A stretch of 62,144 nucleotides of DNA, taken from positions 353,465 through 415,608 of the forward strand of contig NZ_PVTS01000002.1 in the NCBI RefSeq assembly GCF_003003035.1, written 5' to 3'. Shown piece after piece: positions 17,112-27,536 of this stretch. The notes under the pieces were generated by a model. That model had not been told where the DNA came from. It was given only the letters and a program-made list of their open reading frames with translations, and ran no database searches. Source of the DNA: Marinilabilia salmonicolor (GTDB lineage: Bacteria > Bacteroidota > Bacteroidia > Bacteroidales > Marinilabiliaceae). A program made the position numbers and the translations under genes. The stretch's first letter is position 1, and every line of letters begins with the position of its first letter.

Positions 17112-18545
17112 CTAATTCACACTCAGCATCGGCTCATCGCGGTAGCCGTGACGGCCAAAGATCAGGTTGAGCCCAAAGCGGAAAGTAAGATCTTTTTGGC
17201 GATGCAACATCGGAAAAGAATCTCCCTCATCGAAAGTCACCTCAGAATAGCGCATGGGGATATAGTCGGCCGCCATATACATTTGCAGGGGGCCTGCCAA
17301 AAATGTCACCGCAGTACCCAAACCATTTCCTCCACTGATACGCTTGCTGTAATTAAGATTGAAAGCGATAAAACTGTAAGGCTGAATATTGGCAGAGAGG
17401 TTGAACTCCTGACGAAAATTATGCTTCTGAAACACGCTGCGGGACAACAGCCCAAACGAAACAGCCGGGCTCATCCTGTAAGAGGCACCCACATACATGG
17501 AAGGGGTGAGCGGAATGCTGAATTTATCATGTCCTACCCCATAATCAATCACGGTCTTCAATGAATCACCAATATCTTCAAAAGCCTGTTCAATGTCTTC
17601 CTCTTCAGAACCATTCACACTAACACCTTCAAAATTATAGGTTCCGTTAAAAGAAAGACTGTTCAGATCATTTTTAAACTTAACCCAACCCAGGTTGGTC
17701 AGGGCAGCCGAAAAGGTCCAGTCTTCCGTGTGTTCATAAACGGCACCAAAATCAAAAGCCAGGCCGCCATTGTTCAGGGAAGTCAGATATTCAGCCACCT
17801 CATCATCCTCCAGATCCTTTCCATCAATCGATTCGGGGAAATCACCGGGCACTTCGCTCTCCTCCACCTCAATGGGTGCGGAAGAGTAAAAGGTTCCGTC
17901 CACATGTACATCCCACTGCTGGCGGCTGGTATTCAGCTCAAATTTATTGATGTCGGTAACGCCCCCCACAATGCCAAAAAGTGGCTTAAGTTTGGCTCCA
18001 AAGGTGAATTTATCGTTCCATTTCCTGCTATACCCGAAAGCCAACTCGTGATAAGCTGCCTCTTTGATTCGCATGGTGGAAAAATCGAAGTTTTGACCAT
18101 CAGGAAACCCCAGTTCCGTAATCTTAAAAAGATCGGAAGGAATGCCCGTTTGCATAACATTTTTCACCGACATAGTAAACGTAAAATAATCCCGGCCGGA
18201 TCGGAAACCAATACCCAAAAGATCCACGGTCTCTTCATTGTTGATGCCCACAGCTTTGCCGACGGCATTGTAAAGATCGTCGTAGTTAAACTGGTCGTTC
18301 AGAGGAGTTACCCATTGACTGCCCACCTCCTGAAAGGCGTCATTAAAGGCCACATCACTCTGAAACATCAGGCCGGTGGAAGGCAAGGCAAAGAAACCGT
18401 TGACACGCGGTTGCATGGCCGGATTGATCTGTGACGACTGAGGAATGGTCTCCATGAAGTAAAGCCCCATGGGATTTTGTGCGGTTGCCTGAAACAACAT
18501 CAAAAATGCGATGGATACGGTGGCAATATATATTTTGATCTTCAT
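17112..18545 (-). CDS. DUF5723-family outer-membrane protein
   Basis: 477 residues from ATG 18545, where MKIKIYIATVSIAFLMLFQ gives a signal peptide; the open frame upstream is not signal-like. After cleavage near TAQNP the SQINPAMQPR stretch and the long beta-rich chain fit DUF5723, a Bacteroidota-specific family of presumed barrel proteins related to PorV-like folds. Function unknown. It follows a large lipoprotein gene, and the pair together with the OmpA-type gene may form one envelope complex. Confidence 0.8.
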   Translation of the reverse strand: MKIKIYIATVSIAFLMLFQATAQNPMGLYFMETIPQSSQINPAMQPRVNGFFALPSTGLMFQSDVAFNDAFQEVGSQWVTPLNDQFNYDDLYNAVGKAVGINNEETVDLLGIGFRSGRDYFTFTMSVKNVMQTGIPSDLFKITELGFPDGQNFDFSTMRIKEAAYHELAFGYSRKWNDKFTFGAKLKPLFGIVGGVTDINKFELNTSRQQWDVHVDGTFYSSAPIEVEESEVPGDFPESIDGKDLEDDEVAEYLTSLNNGGLAFDFGAVYEHTEDWTFSAALTNLGWVKFKNDLNSLSFNGTYNFEGVSVNGSEEEDIEQAFEDIGDSLKTVIDYGVGHDKFSIPLTPSMYVGASYRMSPAVSFGLLSRSVFQKHNFRQEFNLSANIQPYSFIAFNLNYSKRISGGNGLGTAVTFLAGPLQMYMAADYIPMRYSEVTFDEGDSFPMLHRQKDLTFRFGLNLIFGRHGYRDEPMLSVN

Positions 18546-18660
18546 TCGTATAAAATTTATTAGGTTATTGCTGGATGAAACCAATGCTGCTTTTTTTTTA
18601 ATCACGAAACGCCCAATTTCATCAAACTCCGGATTTACAATTTTCAATGACCTCTTCCGC

Positions 18661-20286
18661 CTAAAATGAAGGCATTTTGCCGGCCGCTTCAAACGAAACG
18701 TCTGCTTTAAAACTCATATCATCGTAAATTTTCACAAACTCTTCACCATCGGTAAAAAATTTAGTTTCCAGCATAATATTCATAGCATTTAGATCCAGAT
18801 AATCGTTGATCTGATCTTGTGTCACCTCAATTTCAAACTCGGTATGCGTGGGATTTTGTACCCGACCACTTTCTGAATCAGGAACACCTGCTTTCACAAT
18901 GTGAATGCTTTCGCCATTTTCGGCATCTCCAAACAGATTTCCAATATTGTTCCCTTCGGCATCCACCACCCATGCCGCAGCAGAGATGTCCACCGGTATT
19001 TTGCTGTAAAAATCGAACCAGATGGTTGCTGATTCCACTTCACGGGCATCATCAGAGTCTTCCCCAAGGATGTCATTAAAGTCAAAATCAATGGTATCGG
19101 TTCTCACGTAATCAGAAGAAGTCCGGAACCAAAGCGGAGCAACAATATCCATCTCTCCCTGAAGCACATTAGACGGTCCCATGAAGTTCGACGCCTGTGT
19201 TTCTCCATCAGGATTGGAAAAAGAAGTAACATCAAACAACACCCGACGTGGATAACTATTCGCGATTTCCACAATATTGCCCGGATTGGATTTGCTTATG
19301 TGAAAACTGGTTTCACTCGCACTGATGGGGTTCCCGTAAACAGCCGGTTCCAATGCAAGATGAATCTGATTGCTGTTTTCCACCTCTAAAACATCAATCA
19401 AAGCGTTGTTTTCATCATAAAACCGCAGGTTTTCGGCTACCACATCAAAAGGTACCCCTATTTCACTGTTTACTTTCAGGTCGATGTAAAAATCAAACAA
19501 CTCTATCTTATTATCATCATCCATTTCCAGCTCATCAAACACATCAAGCGTCAATTCCTCATCGGGACGTGCAGATTCCTGCTGTCCGAAATAACCAAAC
19601 GCCATTCCGGGCTGCATATCCACTAATGAAAACTCCAGCTCCACATCACCAGCCACCATATTTGACAAATCCAGAGAGGTTACAACGGATATGTAACTGG
19701 AATCAACAGCCTGGGAGGGAATAACCTTTTTTTCGCTTAAATCTTCCGTAATCTGAAAAATTCGCTGATTACCTGAAGCATAAAAAGAATAACTCAGAGG
19801 AACCCCGTCGTGAAGCACCTCAGGAATGGTTATCGTAATATTCCCCTCCGTGCCGTAAGGAACCATAAGATAAGCTGACAGAGCACCCCACTCCATGGTA
19901 AGACTGTCATAACGAACATCAGCGCGGTGATTCAACTGAACTTTCTCTGTATAATCCACATTTACGGAAGAATTTATGGGAAACAGCAACCCGGGGGAAT
20001 AGGTCCAGGTATCGTTGAAATCTCTCAGATTAACCAGAGATTCCCAGTCAATGTCCACATCTCTGGTATATTTCACATTTACCAACCCCTCTTCATCCAC
20101 AAAAACATATTCGTTATCGATATCGCGGATCAAATCTGCCACCTGATAGGTAATATCTCCGGCAGGAGCAGCAATCTCAATGCGCCGGTTACTATCGGTA
20201 GTAACCGAAATATCATCATCCTGACATCCCATTAAAAAAATGGGAATGATCAGTATTCCTGTTTTCAAAAATTTCATGCTCTTCAT
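18661..20286 (-). CDS. Large surface lipoprotein, uncharacterised
   Basis: 541 residues with a lipobox LMGC (Cys21) followed by QDDD; aspartates just after the lipid cysteine resemble the lipoprotein export signal of Bacteroidota, so surface exposure is plausible. The chain is beta-rich and acidic, with no recognisable enzyme motif, and probably folds as several immunoglobulin-like domains. The gene lies between the DUF5723 barrel and the OmpA-like gene with short gaps (28 bp to the OmpA gene, about 115 bp to DUF5723). I do not recognise a named family. Confidence 0.8.
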   Translation of the reverse strand: MKSMKFLKTGILIIPIFLMGCQDDDISVTTDSNRRIEIAAPAGDITYQVADLIRDIDNEYVFVDEEGLVNVKYTRDVDIDWESLVNLRDFNDTWTYSPGLLFPINSSVNVDYTEKVQLNHRADVRYDSLTMEWGALSAYLMVPYGTEGNITITIPEVLHDGVPLSYSFYASGNQRIFQITEDLSEKKVIPSQAVDSSYISVVTSLDLSNMVAGDVELEFSLVDMQPGMAFGYFGQQESARPDEELTLDVFDELEMDDDNKIELFDFYIDLKVNSEIGVPFDVVAENLRFYDENNALIDVLEVENSNQIHLALEPAVYGNPISASETSFHISKSNPGNIVEIANSYPRRVLFDVTSFSNPDGETQASNFMGPSNVLQGEMDIVAPLWFRTSSDYVRTDTIDFDFNDILGEDSDDAREVESATIWFDFYSKIPVDISAAAWVVDAEGNNIGNLFGDAENGESIHIVKAGVPDSESGRVQNPTHTEFEIEVTQDQINDYLDLNAMNIMLETKFFTDGEEFVKIYDDMSFKADVSFEAAGKMPSF

Positions 20287-20314
20287 AACTCAAAAATTAT
20301 CTTCGTCACCAACT

Positions 20315-22795
20315 TTATTCAATTACTTTAATCTCCACTCTTCTGTTAAGCGCCCTTCCTTCCGGAGTAATATTGGGAGCAATAGGCTGGTCAAAGCCAT
20401 AACCCTCATAATCGATGCGCTCGGGAGCAATACCCTGTCCTTCGAGATAACGTTTCACCGAAAGCGCTCTCGACTTGGAAAGCCGCTTGTTCAGTGAAGC
20501 AGAACCTGTATTGTCTGTGTGTCCGGAGACCTCAATTTTAACAGATGGATTCTCTGAAAGCAACCTGGCCAGACGGTTCAATTCCGGATAAGATTCGGCT
20601 CTCAGCGTTGCTTTGCCACTGGTGAAGAGAATGTTTTCTGCCACAATTCGGGCACCCCGGGCCATCGGTTTCAACCCGATGTTGTTAATTTTCAGAGTAG
20701 TATCCGGATGGAACTGAAGCGGGAAATTGTTAAAGAAATATCCATCCGCATTAACTTCCACCAAATAGGGACCATCCTCATACACCGTTAAACTGTATTT
20801 TCCGGTGGTGGAATCGGCAAATGCCACCAGGAATGCATTCTCCTCTCCGGGCTCAAATACTGCCAGCTCAGCAGGAACCGCATCGTTGGTCTTTTCTTCC
20901 ATCACTTTTCCCGACAAGGTATAAGCAATCACACTTTTCTCCAGTTCAATGTTTTTTTCCTCCGAATCACCCAATGTTTTTTTAAGTAATAGTTCAGAAG
21001 AGTAGAGGTGATAGTCTTTCGCTGAAACAATCATCCGAAGATCGAATTTATCTTCAAAAGTAATCTGAAAAGCACCTGTTTCTTTGTCAGAGAAAATCCG
21101 GTGAGTAACAGAGTCCTTATCCAAAGGACGGAAAGTAATTTCCGCCTGCACCGGTTGCTGGGTGTCCACATCGGTAATAACCCCGCTAAGTGCATAAGGA
21201 TGCTTTAGTTTTTCCAACCGGAAATCAATAGTAAATGCGGCATCTCTTCGGGTAGCCTTAGGAACATTAGCCAGCGCCATTTTGTACCCCTCTGCGCCTG
21301 CCTGTAACACATAGTTACCGGTATCTTCAAGCGCTACTAAATAATCTCCGGTAAGTGAATCGGTCCATGAGGTAAGAACCTGCTCTCTTTTAAGTGTATC
21401 AATGAGTGCAACCTGAGCATAAAGTCCCTGTCCCGATTCCGCATCGGAAATGGTTCCTGCTAAAGAGAAAGGAACTCTTATGTCTTTACGGATTTTATAC
21501 AAATCAAGGCCACCGTATCCTCCGGGTCGGGAAGAAGCAATGAGTGAAACCAGGGAATCGGATGCCGGAAAAAAGAAAAGATCATCAAACGGACTGTTAA
21601 AAGGCTGCCCCATATTTACCGGATGCATCCACTCACCATCTCTGTTTCGCTCCACCCTGTAGCTGTCAAAACCGCCAAAACCGGGATGTCCTTCAGATGA
21701 AAAATAAAGGATATTGCCATCCGGTGTCACATAAACGCCCTCTTCATTAAATGCGGTATTGATAACCGGCCCCATATTTCGGGGTTTGGAAAACCGTCGC
21801 GACCCTTTTCTCCGACATGTCCAGATATCCTTTCCTCCAATCCCGTCTCTCCTGTCGGAAACAAAGAAAACCACACCATCTTCTGTTTCCGTAAAAGAGG
21901 TTTCTTTAAAAACCTTATGATCAACCCTTTCACTGATGGGCTTTGGCTTACGAGCCCTTTTTCCGGAAATATCCGACAGCCCTATTTGTCCTCCACGTTT
22001 CTTTCCACGATATACATAAAGCGTTTCTCCATCAGGGGAGATACCGGCAACCCCGGAATTAAACCTTGAGTTCAGCTTACCATTTTCAACACCCTCGGAA
22101 ACAACGCCATCAACATAGGAAGCCTCCAGAATTCTTTCCTCGAAAACGTCACGTCCCACAGGAACATCTGGCAGATAATCGGGACGACGGGTGACAAAGA
22201 AAATTCTTTCGTTTTTGCTGTCCTCAACTGCAGCATACTCATCATAATAGCTATTCACTGCAGGTCCCGGATTCAAAACAAAAGCCGGAACCGAATCGGT
22301 GGCATTGGCACCTCCGAACTCACAATCACTCAACAACTGATTCAAAAGGGGCCTGAACTGTTTTTGACCCCACGACGAAAGTGTATTGTTGTATTGCTCA
22401 AAAGCCTCCCGGGCACGGGAATATTCCATTCTGGCACGGTGCGCATATCCCAGCAGCAAATAGTAGTCCTCTGCAACCGAAGGTAAACTTTCAAGGAGAA
22501 AGCCGGCAGCCTCTTCCTGTTTGTCTCCTAAAAGAGCACTCACGCCCAACTTGTAATTCAGAGAAGCTACTTCAGGATTCTGTTTGTATAACTCATAAAA
22601 CGCCCTGAAACTACCCTCATAATAACCGGAACCATAATACCGTTCACCCTGGCTGAGACGATCAAGATAATATTCCAAATCCGTTTCGGAAACATCCCCT
22701 AAAATCTGATTTACATCGGTTTTAGGATTTTCCTGCCCCATCAGAGGGTACCAGGCAGCATTTAAAAACAATAACAGTAAAAAAAGAATTCTCAT
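20315..22795 (-). CDS. PorE-like TPR/beta-propeller/CRD/OmpA protein
   Basis: 826 residues with signal peptide. Order: helical TPR-like part (about 30-150); PD40 propeller repeats (VVFFVSDRRDGIGGKDIW, ILYFSSEGHPGFGGFD, LIASSRPGGYGGLDLY) to about 445; three carboxypeptidase-regulatory-like beta domains (about 450-710); C-terminal OmpA peptidoglycan-binding domain (GHTDNTGSASLNKRLSKSRA, ending LNRRVEI). This is the domain order reported for PorE of Porphyromonas gingivalis, a type IX secretion component bound to peptidoglycan. It may be PorE or a paralogue; such proteins are numerous in the phylum. Confidence 0.85.
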   Translation of the reverse strand: MRILFLLLLFLNAAWYPLMGQENPKTDVNQILGDVSETDLEYYLDRLSQGERYYGSGYYEGSFRAFYELYKQNPEVASLNYKLGVSALLGDKQEEAAGFLLESLPSVAEDYYLLLGYAHRARMEYSRAREAFEQYNNTLSSWGQKQFRPLLNQLLSDCEFGGANATDSVPAFVLNPGPAVNSYYDEYAAVEDSKNERIFFVTRRPDYLPDVPVGRDVFEERILEASYVDGVVSEGVENGKLNSRFNSGVAGISPDGETLYVYRGKKRGGQIGLSDISGKRARKPKPISERVDHKVFKETSFTETEDGVVFFVSDRRDGIGGKDIWTCRRKGSRRFSKPRNMGPVINTAFNEEGVYVTPDGNILYFSSEGHPGFGGFDSYRVERNRDGEWMHPVNMGQPFNSPFDDLFFFPASDSLVSLIASSRPGGYGGLDLYKIRKDIRVPFSLAGTISDAESGQGLYAQVALIDTLKREQVLTSWTDSLTGDYLVALEDTGNYVLQAGAEGYKMALANVPKATRRDAAFTIDFRLEKLKHPYALSGVITDVDTQQPVQAEITFRPLDKDSVTHRIFSDKETGAFQITFEDKFDLRMIVSAKDYHLYSSELLLKKTLGDSEEKNIELEKSVIAYTLSGKVMEEKTNDAVPAELAVFEPGEENAFLVAFADSTTGKYSLTVYEDGPYLVEVNADGYFFNNFPLQFHPDTTLKINNIGLKPMARGARIVAENILFTSGKATLRAESYPELNRLARLLSENPSVKIEVSGHTDNTGSASLNKRLSKSRALSVKRYLEGQGIAPERIDYEGYGFDQPIAPNITPEGRALNRRVEIKVIE

Positions 22796-23052
22796 AATTT
22801 AAAAGTTTGGTTAATTCTTCCGGGGAGAAACCAATTTCGCCTTCCCTTCTCCATTCAATCTTTTAAACGATTTTCCGCATAGAGATGGAAAGAAAAATAT
22901 TAAAACTGTCTATTTTCCCCACAATTTTTACGGAAAAGTCATCAATTTGTTCTGTTTCCCTGAGACTTTTTATCACAGAGAACCGGCTGTTGGCGGATAT
23001 TTCTTTGCCACCGGCGCGATCTTACGATAGACTAAAGGTCGGTGCCGGAATA
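22796..23052. other. Gene-free interval
   Basis: About 260 bp between the OmpA-like gene start and the S41 terminator. No gene or clear regulatory motif was identified; the promoter for the 22795-17112 set should lie here. Confidence 0.4.
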
Positions 23053-23085
23053 TAAAAAGGGCGCTACCGATACCGGTGCGCCCTT
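23053..23085 (-). terminator. Terminator after the S41 protease gene
   Basis: GGGCGC and GCGCCC (inside AAAGGGCGCAC...GCGCCCTTT on the minus strand) form a strong stem followed by TTTTTATA. It lies about 25 bp after the protease stop codon. Confidence 0.85.
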
Positions 23086-23110
23086 TGGTCCCGAATAATC
23101 GAAACTCATT

Positions 23111-24820
23111 TCATCGTTGTCTTCTGTCTCCGGCATGACTCAGCACAGTGCCGTTAAGAATTCCCTGGTATTCAGAATCACTTCCGATAACCTCTAAAGC
23201 TTTTTCCAACACTTTATCGTCCTGCAATGCGTATTTCACTGCTCCCTTGCGGTAATAATAGCGTTTAAGAATTTCATCGGCAAGAAGATCATCAACCTCA
23301 TCGCGGAAATTCTCAAGATCCTCAGAAACACTGACATCAAGTTTCTTTTCGAGTGTCTCAAAAGCATCGGCATTTGCTTCGTAATACCCTTCTTTTTCCG
23401 CTGCTTCTTTCAACGTTTTGAAGCGTTCCCGACTTTCTGAGGTATATTTGAAACTGTCCAGAGCAGTAACATAATCGGTAAAATCACCATAAATCCCGTC
23501 GGTTACAGAAAACTCTTCAGGGGCAGGAACAGAACTGTTCTCGGCAACAAAACGGTTCACATAATCAAAAATGGTTTGCTGAGCCACCAATGCAAAAGTC
23601 ATGTTGCTGTATTTGTCATAAGGCACCACTACATCAGGAGAAATGCCTCCTCCATCATAGACGGTACGTCCGTTTTGCGTGGTAAATTCAGTTATCAGTG
23701 AGTCGGGAACATACCCAACACTACCATCCTCATTCCGATGACTATAATCCAATGCCTGAATGCATCGTCCACTGGGAATGTAATATTTAGCTGTGGTAAC
23801 CTTAAGCTTTGCATTATATGGCAGACTGCGGGTCGTTTGAACCAATCCTTTTCCGAAGGACCGATTTCCCACAATCACTCCTCTGTCGTGATCCTGAATG
23901 GCCCCCGCAACAATTTCGGAAGCGGATGCAGAGCCCCGGTTGATCATCACCACCAACGGAATAACCGTGTCCACGGCGGCCTTTGAAGTACGGTAGATTT
24001 TGTCCCACTGTTCAATTTTCCCTTTGGTACTCACCACTTCAGATCCTCTGGGGAGAAAAAGGTTTGCCAGTTTCACTGCTTCATCCAGGAGTCCGCCAGG
24101 GTTTCCTCGTAGGTCAAGGATAATTTTCTCGGCACCATGCTCTTCTTTCAGATCTTTTAGTGCTTTCTCCACGTTGCGGGAGCAATCCTGCGTAAAATTA
24201 TCCAGAATTATGATGCCGGTTTTATCATCCACCATTCCGTAATAAGAAACGGGATCAATCTGAATTGCTTTTCTAACAATATTGATCTCCAAAGGATCAT
24301 CCTGCCCGTAACGCTCTACGGTAACAGTCACGTCGGTATTGGCCGGTCCCTTAAGCTTATTGCTGACATCTTCGGTTCTTTTCCCTTTCATGTCCACCCC
24401 GTCAATAGACAAAATCTTATCTCCGGCTTTCAGGCCTGCTTTATCAGCAGGAAAACCTTTGTAAGGTTCGGAGATGTAAACATAATCCTCACGTCCGGTA
24501 ATCAAAGCTCCGACTCCGGCATATTCCCCGGTGGTCATAAAATTAAAATCATCCATCTCCGATTCCGGAATGTAGGTCGTATAGGGATCCAGTGATTCCA
24601 GCATGGCACCAATTCCTGTTTCAACAAGTTCCTCCGGATTGGTTTCCTCCACATAATAGGTATTCAGCTCCCTAAAGAGGGAATAAAAAATATCGAGGTT
24701 TTTAACGATGGAAAAGTTCCGCTCCTCATTTCCGGCAGTGACAAAGCCCAGTGAAATAATCAGGCCAATGGCCACCGCTCCGGTCCATCCAATCCATTTT
24801 CTTCCGCTAATTTTCTTCAT
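23111..24820 (-). CDS. C-terminal processing peptidase (S41)
   Basis: 569 residues with an N-terminal membrane anchor or signal (11-30), a PDZ domain at about 95-170 (FPADKAGLKAGDKILSIDG) and the S41 catalytic domain from about 195 to 385. The Ser-Lys dyad is Ser299 in GSASASEI and Lys324 in FGKGLVQ, spaced 25 residues as in Prc/CtpB. It acts outside the cytoplasmic membrane on C-termini of envelope proteins. The last 150 residues (coiled, charged) are the family extension seen in Bacteroidota. Confidence 0.93.
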   Translation of the reverse strand: MKKISGRKWIGWTGAVAIGLIISLGFVTAGNEERNFSIVKNLDIFYSLFRELNTYYVEETNPEELVETGIGAMLESLDPYTTYIPESEMDDFNFMTTGEYAGVGALITGREDYVYISEPYKGFPADKAGLKAGDKILSIDGVDMKGKRTEDVSNKLKGPANTDVTVTVERYGQDDPLEINIVRKAIQIDPVSYYGMVDDKTGIIILDNFTQDCSRNVEKALKDLKEEHGAEKIILDLRGNPGGLLDEAVKLANLFLPRGSEVVSTKGKIEQWDKIYRTSKAAVDTVIPLVVMINRGSASASEIVAGAIQDHDRGVIVGNRSFGKGLVQTTRSLPYNAKLKVTTAKYYIPSGRCIQALDYSHRNEDGSVGYVPDSLITEFTTQNGRTVYDGGGISPDVVVPYDKYSNMTFALVAQQTIFDYVNRFVAENSSVPAPEEFSVTDGIYGDFTDYVTALDSFKYTSESRERFKTLKEAAEKEGYYEANADAFETLEKKLDVSVSEDLENFRDEVDDLLADEILKRYYYRKGAVKYALQDDKVLEKALEVIGSDSEYQGILNGTVLSHAGDRRQR

Positions 24821-24902
24821 TATCTGATCTCTTTAATCTGTATATTTAATTTTACTATTTCTCAGAAACCATGCCATTTTACCAACTTCTTCGTTTCACG
24901 GC

Positions 24903-27407
24903 TTAATCTTTATTAATGATGTCTGCCCGATACCTCCATAAAAGTGCCAATGCAAACAGGACAACCAAAATACCGCCAATAACAGCCAGCCTTTTAGCTG
25001 TATTTACCGATGCCGGCTCGAAACGAAACTCAATGGTATGTTCTCCGTCCGGGATCATCAAAGCTCTCAAAAGATAATTCACCCTTTTGATCTCTACCTC
25101 ATTGCCATCCACAAAAGCTTTCCACCCGGCAGGATAATAGATGTCGCTGAAAACAGCCAGCTTTTCACCGTTTACCCGGGCCCCGAAAATCAAATGATCA
25201 GGGGCGTATGACGTTAGTTCTATGGTGCTTCCAGCCTCTAAGTTTTGATACGAGCCCCAATCGGCAACCCGGTCCTGACGGATGATGGCCGTTTTGGTAA
25301 GATCCACATTTTTCAGGGATGCAAGTTCCTCCTCTGCCGAGGCCACTGTTTCAATATTGCTTACAAACCAGGCATTCCCATAGACAAAAGGATTCTCTAG
25401 CGGGGCCTGCCCGGGATGATAAATGATGTATTTGGTATTCAACATATTGAGAACAGGCATTTGCTCCAGCATTTGTTTGGCATTTTCCGGAGAGCCGCCG
25501 TTCCTGAAATGCATCATCAGCGTCTGCCAGTTGTTTTGCAGGTAAAAGTCAATAACATCCTGATATACCCGCAGCTTGGCACCGTGATAACCCCCGATGG
25601 AGTTATGGAAATAAGAGGTATTTACCTCGTTAAAAGGATTTCTGTAGATACTGAATACGCGATAATATGGATCCTCATCCTCCAATATCATTTTATCTGC
25701 TTTGGACTTCTCAAACTGTCCGGAAATCTGACGGGGGGAAACAAAGTCATCATTACTGAGATAACGTTTATCCACTGCCCACATATCTATAACAACCAGT
25801 AGTGCCAGTCCCGGCAAAAGGTATTTTTTGGACAGGCGGTTGGTTCCATAAAGCCATAAGGATGCGCTTCCCAGAAGGATAAAAAAGAAAGAACGGATGG
25901 CGTCTGCCTGCAACAGTCCGGCACGAGCCTGCTGCATATTCAGAATCACCTGATCAATGACCCCGGCCTGGTCCGGCATCTGTTGTTTCTGACGCATCAG
26001 TGCATTCAACTCCTCCCGGCTCATAAAATCAAAGAACAGATTCGGGAACAAATAGATCAGAAGAGCGATTCCCCCGGTCAGCCCGAATGCAGCCAGAAAT
26101 TTGCCGCTTTGATCCCGAATCAGGGCAGGATTATCCACCACCTTTTTCAGTCCCAGCATGGCAAGCAGTGGGATGGTAATGGTCGCAATAATCAACGCCA
26201 TTTCAACAGTCCGGAACTTATTGTACAGCGGAAATACATCAAACATAAAATAATTGAACCACTCCAGATTCTTTCCCCAGGCAAGTAATACGGAAAGAAC
26301 CGTTGCACCCACCAGCCACCATTTCTCAGGTCCTTTGTAAAAAAACAAAGCCAAAACGAACAAGAAGAATATGAGGGCACCCACATAAACAGGGCCTGAC
26401 GTGAAGGGTTTACTTCCCCAATATTGCGATTGTCCGCCAACAATTTCCCTCAGCCGGGGATCCACATCTTTCATTGCCCGGGGACTCTGGGAAAGAGGCT
26501 CTGATGCACCACCCATCAGGTTTGGAATCATCAGGGTCAGCGTTTCCGCCTTTCCGTAACTCCAGGAAAAAGCATAATCCCGGTCAAGGCCGGAATCAGT
26601 CTCCCCTTCTTTCGAAGTGGATTCCAGCTCCGAAGGGCCCCTTATACTGAAAGTACCGTACTCATAAGTTGGCAACAGATGCGTAAGATTAGGCAAAACA
26701 GCAAGAACAGCTGCCAAAACCAATAATGCGGCACGTTTCCCAAAATCACGGATGGTTCCGTCGAGCAAAGCTTTAACAAACCGTGCAACCATCAGCACCA
26801 ATACAATCAGAAACAGATAATAAGTAATCTGAATATGATTGTAAGCCACCTGAACCCCCAGTGCAACGGTAGTAAAAAAGGCACCAACCAACGGTTTTCG
26901 GTTCAACGTATAGAGAATACCGGCAATAACAGGGGCTGACAGAGCAATGGCATAAGCCTTGGTAATATGTCCGGCAATAATGATGATGATATTGTAAGAC
27001 CCGAATGCAAAGGCCAGTGCTCCGACCAAAGAAAGCCACCGTCCCATTTTCATGCTTCGTAACAAAACATAGAATCCAAACAGATAAAGGAACAGGATAG
27101 CCACAGTATGGAAAGGGAGTCCAAATCGAAGCACCTTGTTTAAATTGTAGAAAAGATTGGATGATGAATCGCCTTTAATCTGGTAAGCCGGCATCCCTCC
27201 AAACATAGAATTGGCCCAATATGAATGATCACCTGTTTCGGCTTCAAATTCATTCAGCTCCTGAGCGGCTCCTATGGCATGGGTATTATCCATCTGAGGC
27301 AGCTCCTGCCCCTTAAAAACCGGGTTGAAATATAAAAAACTGAGCCCTGCAAAAAGGGCCATTACACCAATAAAATAAAGTACTGACTTCAGGTTGTGAC
27401 GATCCAT
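24903..27407 (-). CDS. YfhO-family multi-spanning membrane protein
   Basis: 834 residues with about a dozen membrane segments and a C-terminal periplasmic beta domain before a final helix. The early PQMDNTHAIG and YWANSMFGGMPAYQ stretches match the YfhO family (PF09586), which has a GT-C glycosyltransferase fold; in Firmicutes, YfhO-type proteins glycosylate lipoteichoic acid. The acceptor in Bacteroidota is unknown. It precedes the S41 protease gene by about 80 bp on the same strand. Confidence 0.87.
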   Translation of the reverse strand: MDRHNLKSVLYFIGVMALFAGLSFLYFNPVFKGQELPQMDNTHAIGAAQELNEFEAETGDHSYWANSMFGGMPAYQIKGDSSSNLFYNLNKVLRFGLPFHTVAILFLYLFGFYVLLRSMKMGRWLSLVGALAFAFGSYNIIIIIAGHITKAYAIALSAPVIAGILYTLNRKPLVGAFFTTVALGVQVAYNHIQITYYLFLIVLVLMVARFVKALLDGTIRDFGKRAALLVLAAVLAVLPNLTHLLPTYEYGTFSIRGPSELESTSKEGETDSGLDRDYAFSWSYGKAETLTLMIPNLMGGASEPLSQSPRAMKDVDPRLREIVGGQSQYWGSKPFTSGPVYVGALIFFLFVLALFFYKGPEKWWLVGATVLSVLLAWGKNLEWFNYFMFDVFPLYNKFRTVEMALIIATITIPLLAMLGLKKVVDNPALIRDQSGKFLAAFGLTGGIALLIYLFPNLFFDFMSREELNALMRQKQQMPDQAGVIDQVILNMQQARAGLLQADAIRSFFFILLGSASLWLYGTNRLSKKYLLPGLALLVVIDMWAVDKRYLSNDDFVSPRQISGQFEKSKADKMILEDEDPYYRVFSIYRNPFNEVNTSYFHNSIGGYHGAKLRVYQDVIDFYLQNNWQTLMMHFRNGGSPENAKQMLEQMPVLNMLNTKYIIYHPGQAPLENPFVYGNAWFVSNIETVASAEEELASLKNVDLTKTAIIRQDRVADWGSYQNLEAGSTIELTSYAPDHLIFGARVNGEKLAVFSDIYYPAGWKAFVDGNEVEIKRVNYLLRALMIPDGEHTIEFRFEPASVNTAKRLAVIGGILVVLFALALLWRYRADIINKD

Positions 27408-27536
27408 TGTAAAAACTCTTTTGCGATTTTAAGACCAGAAAGATACATAAAGTTTGCGAAGCGACCTTTTTGTGCCGAGTGAAACTTTAATTTCAATTTA
27501 ACGTAAAGAGAACCAGTTTTACTAACCCTGATTCCC

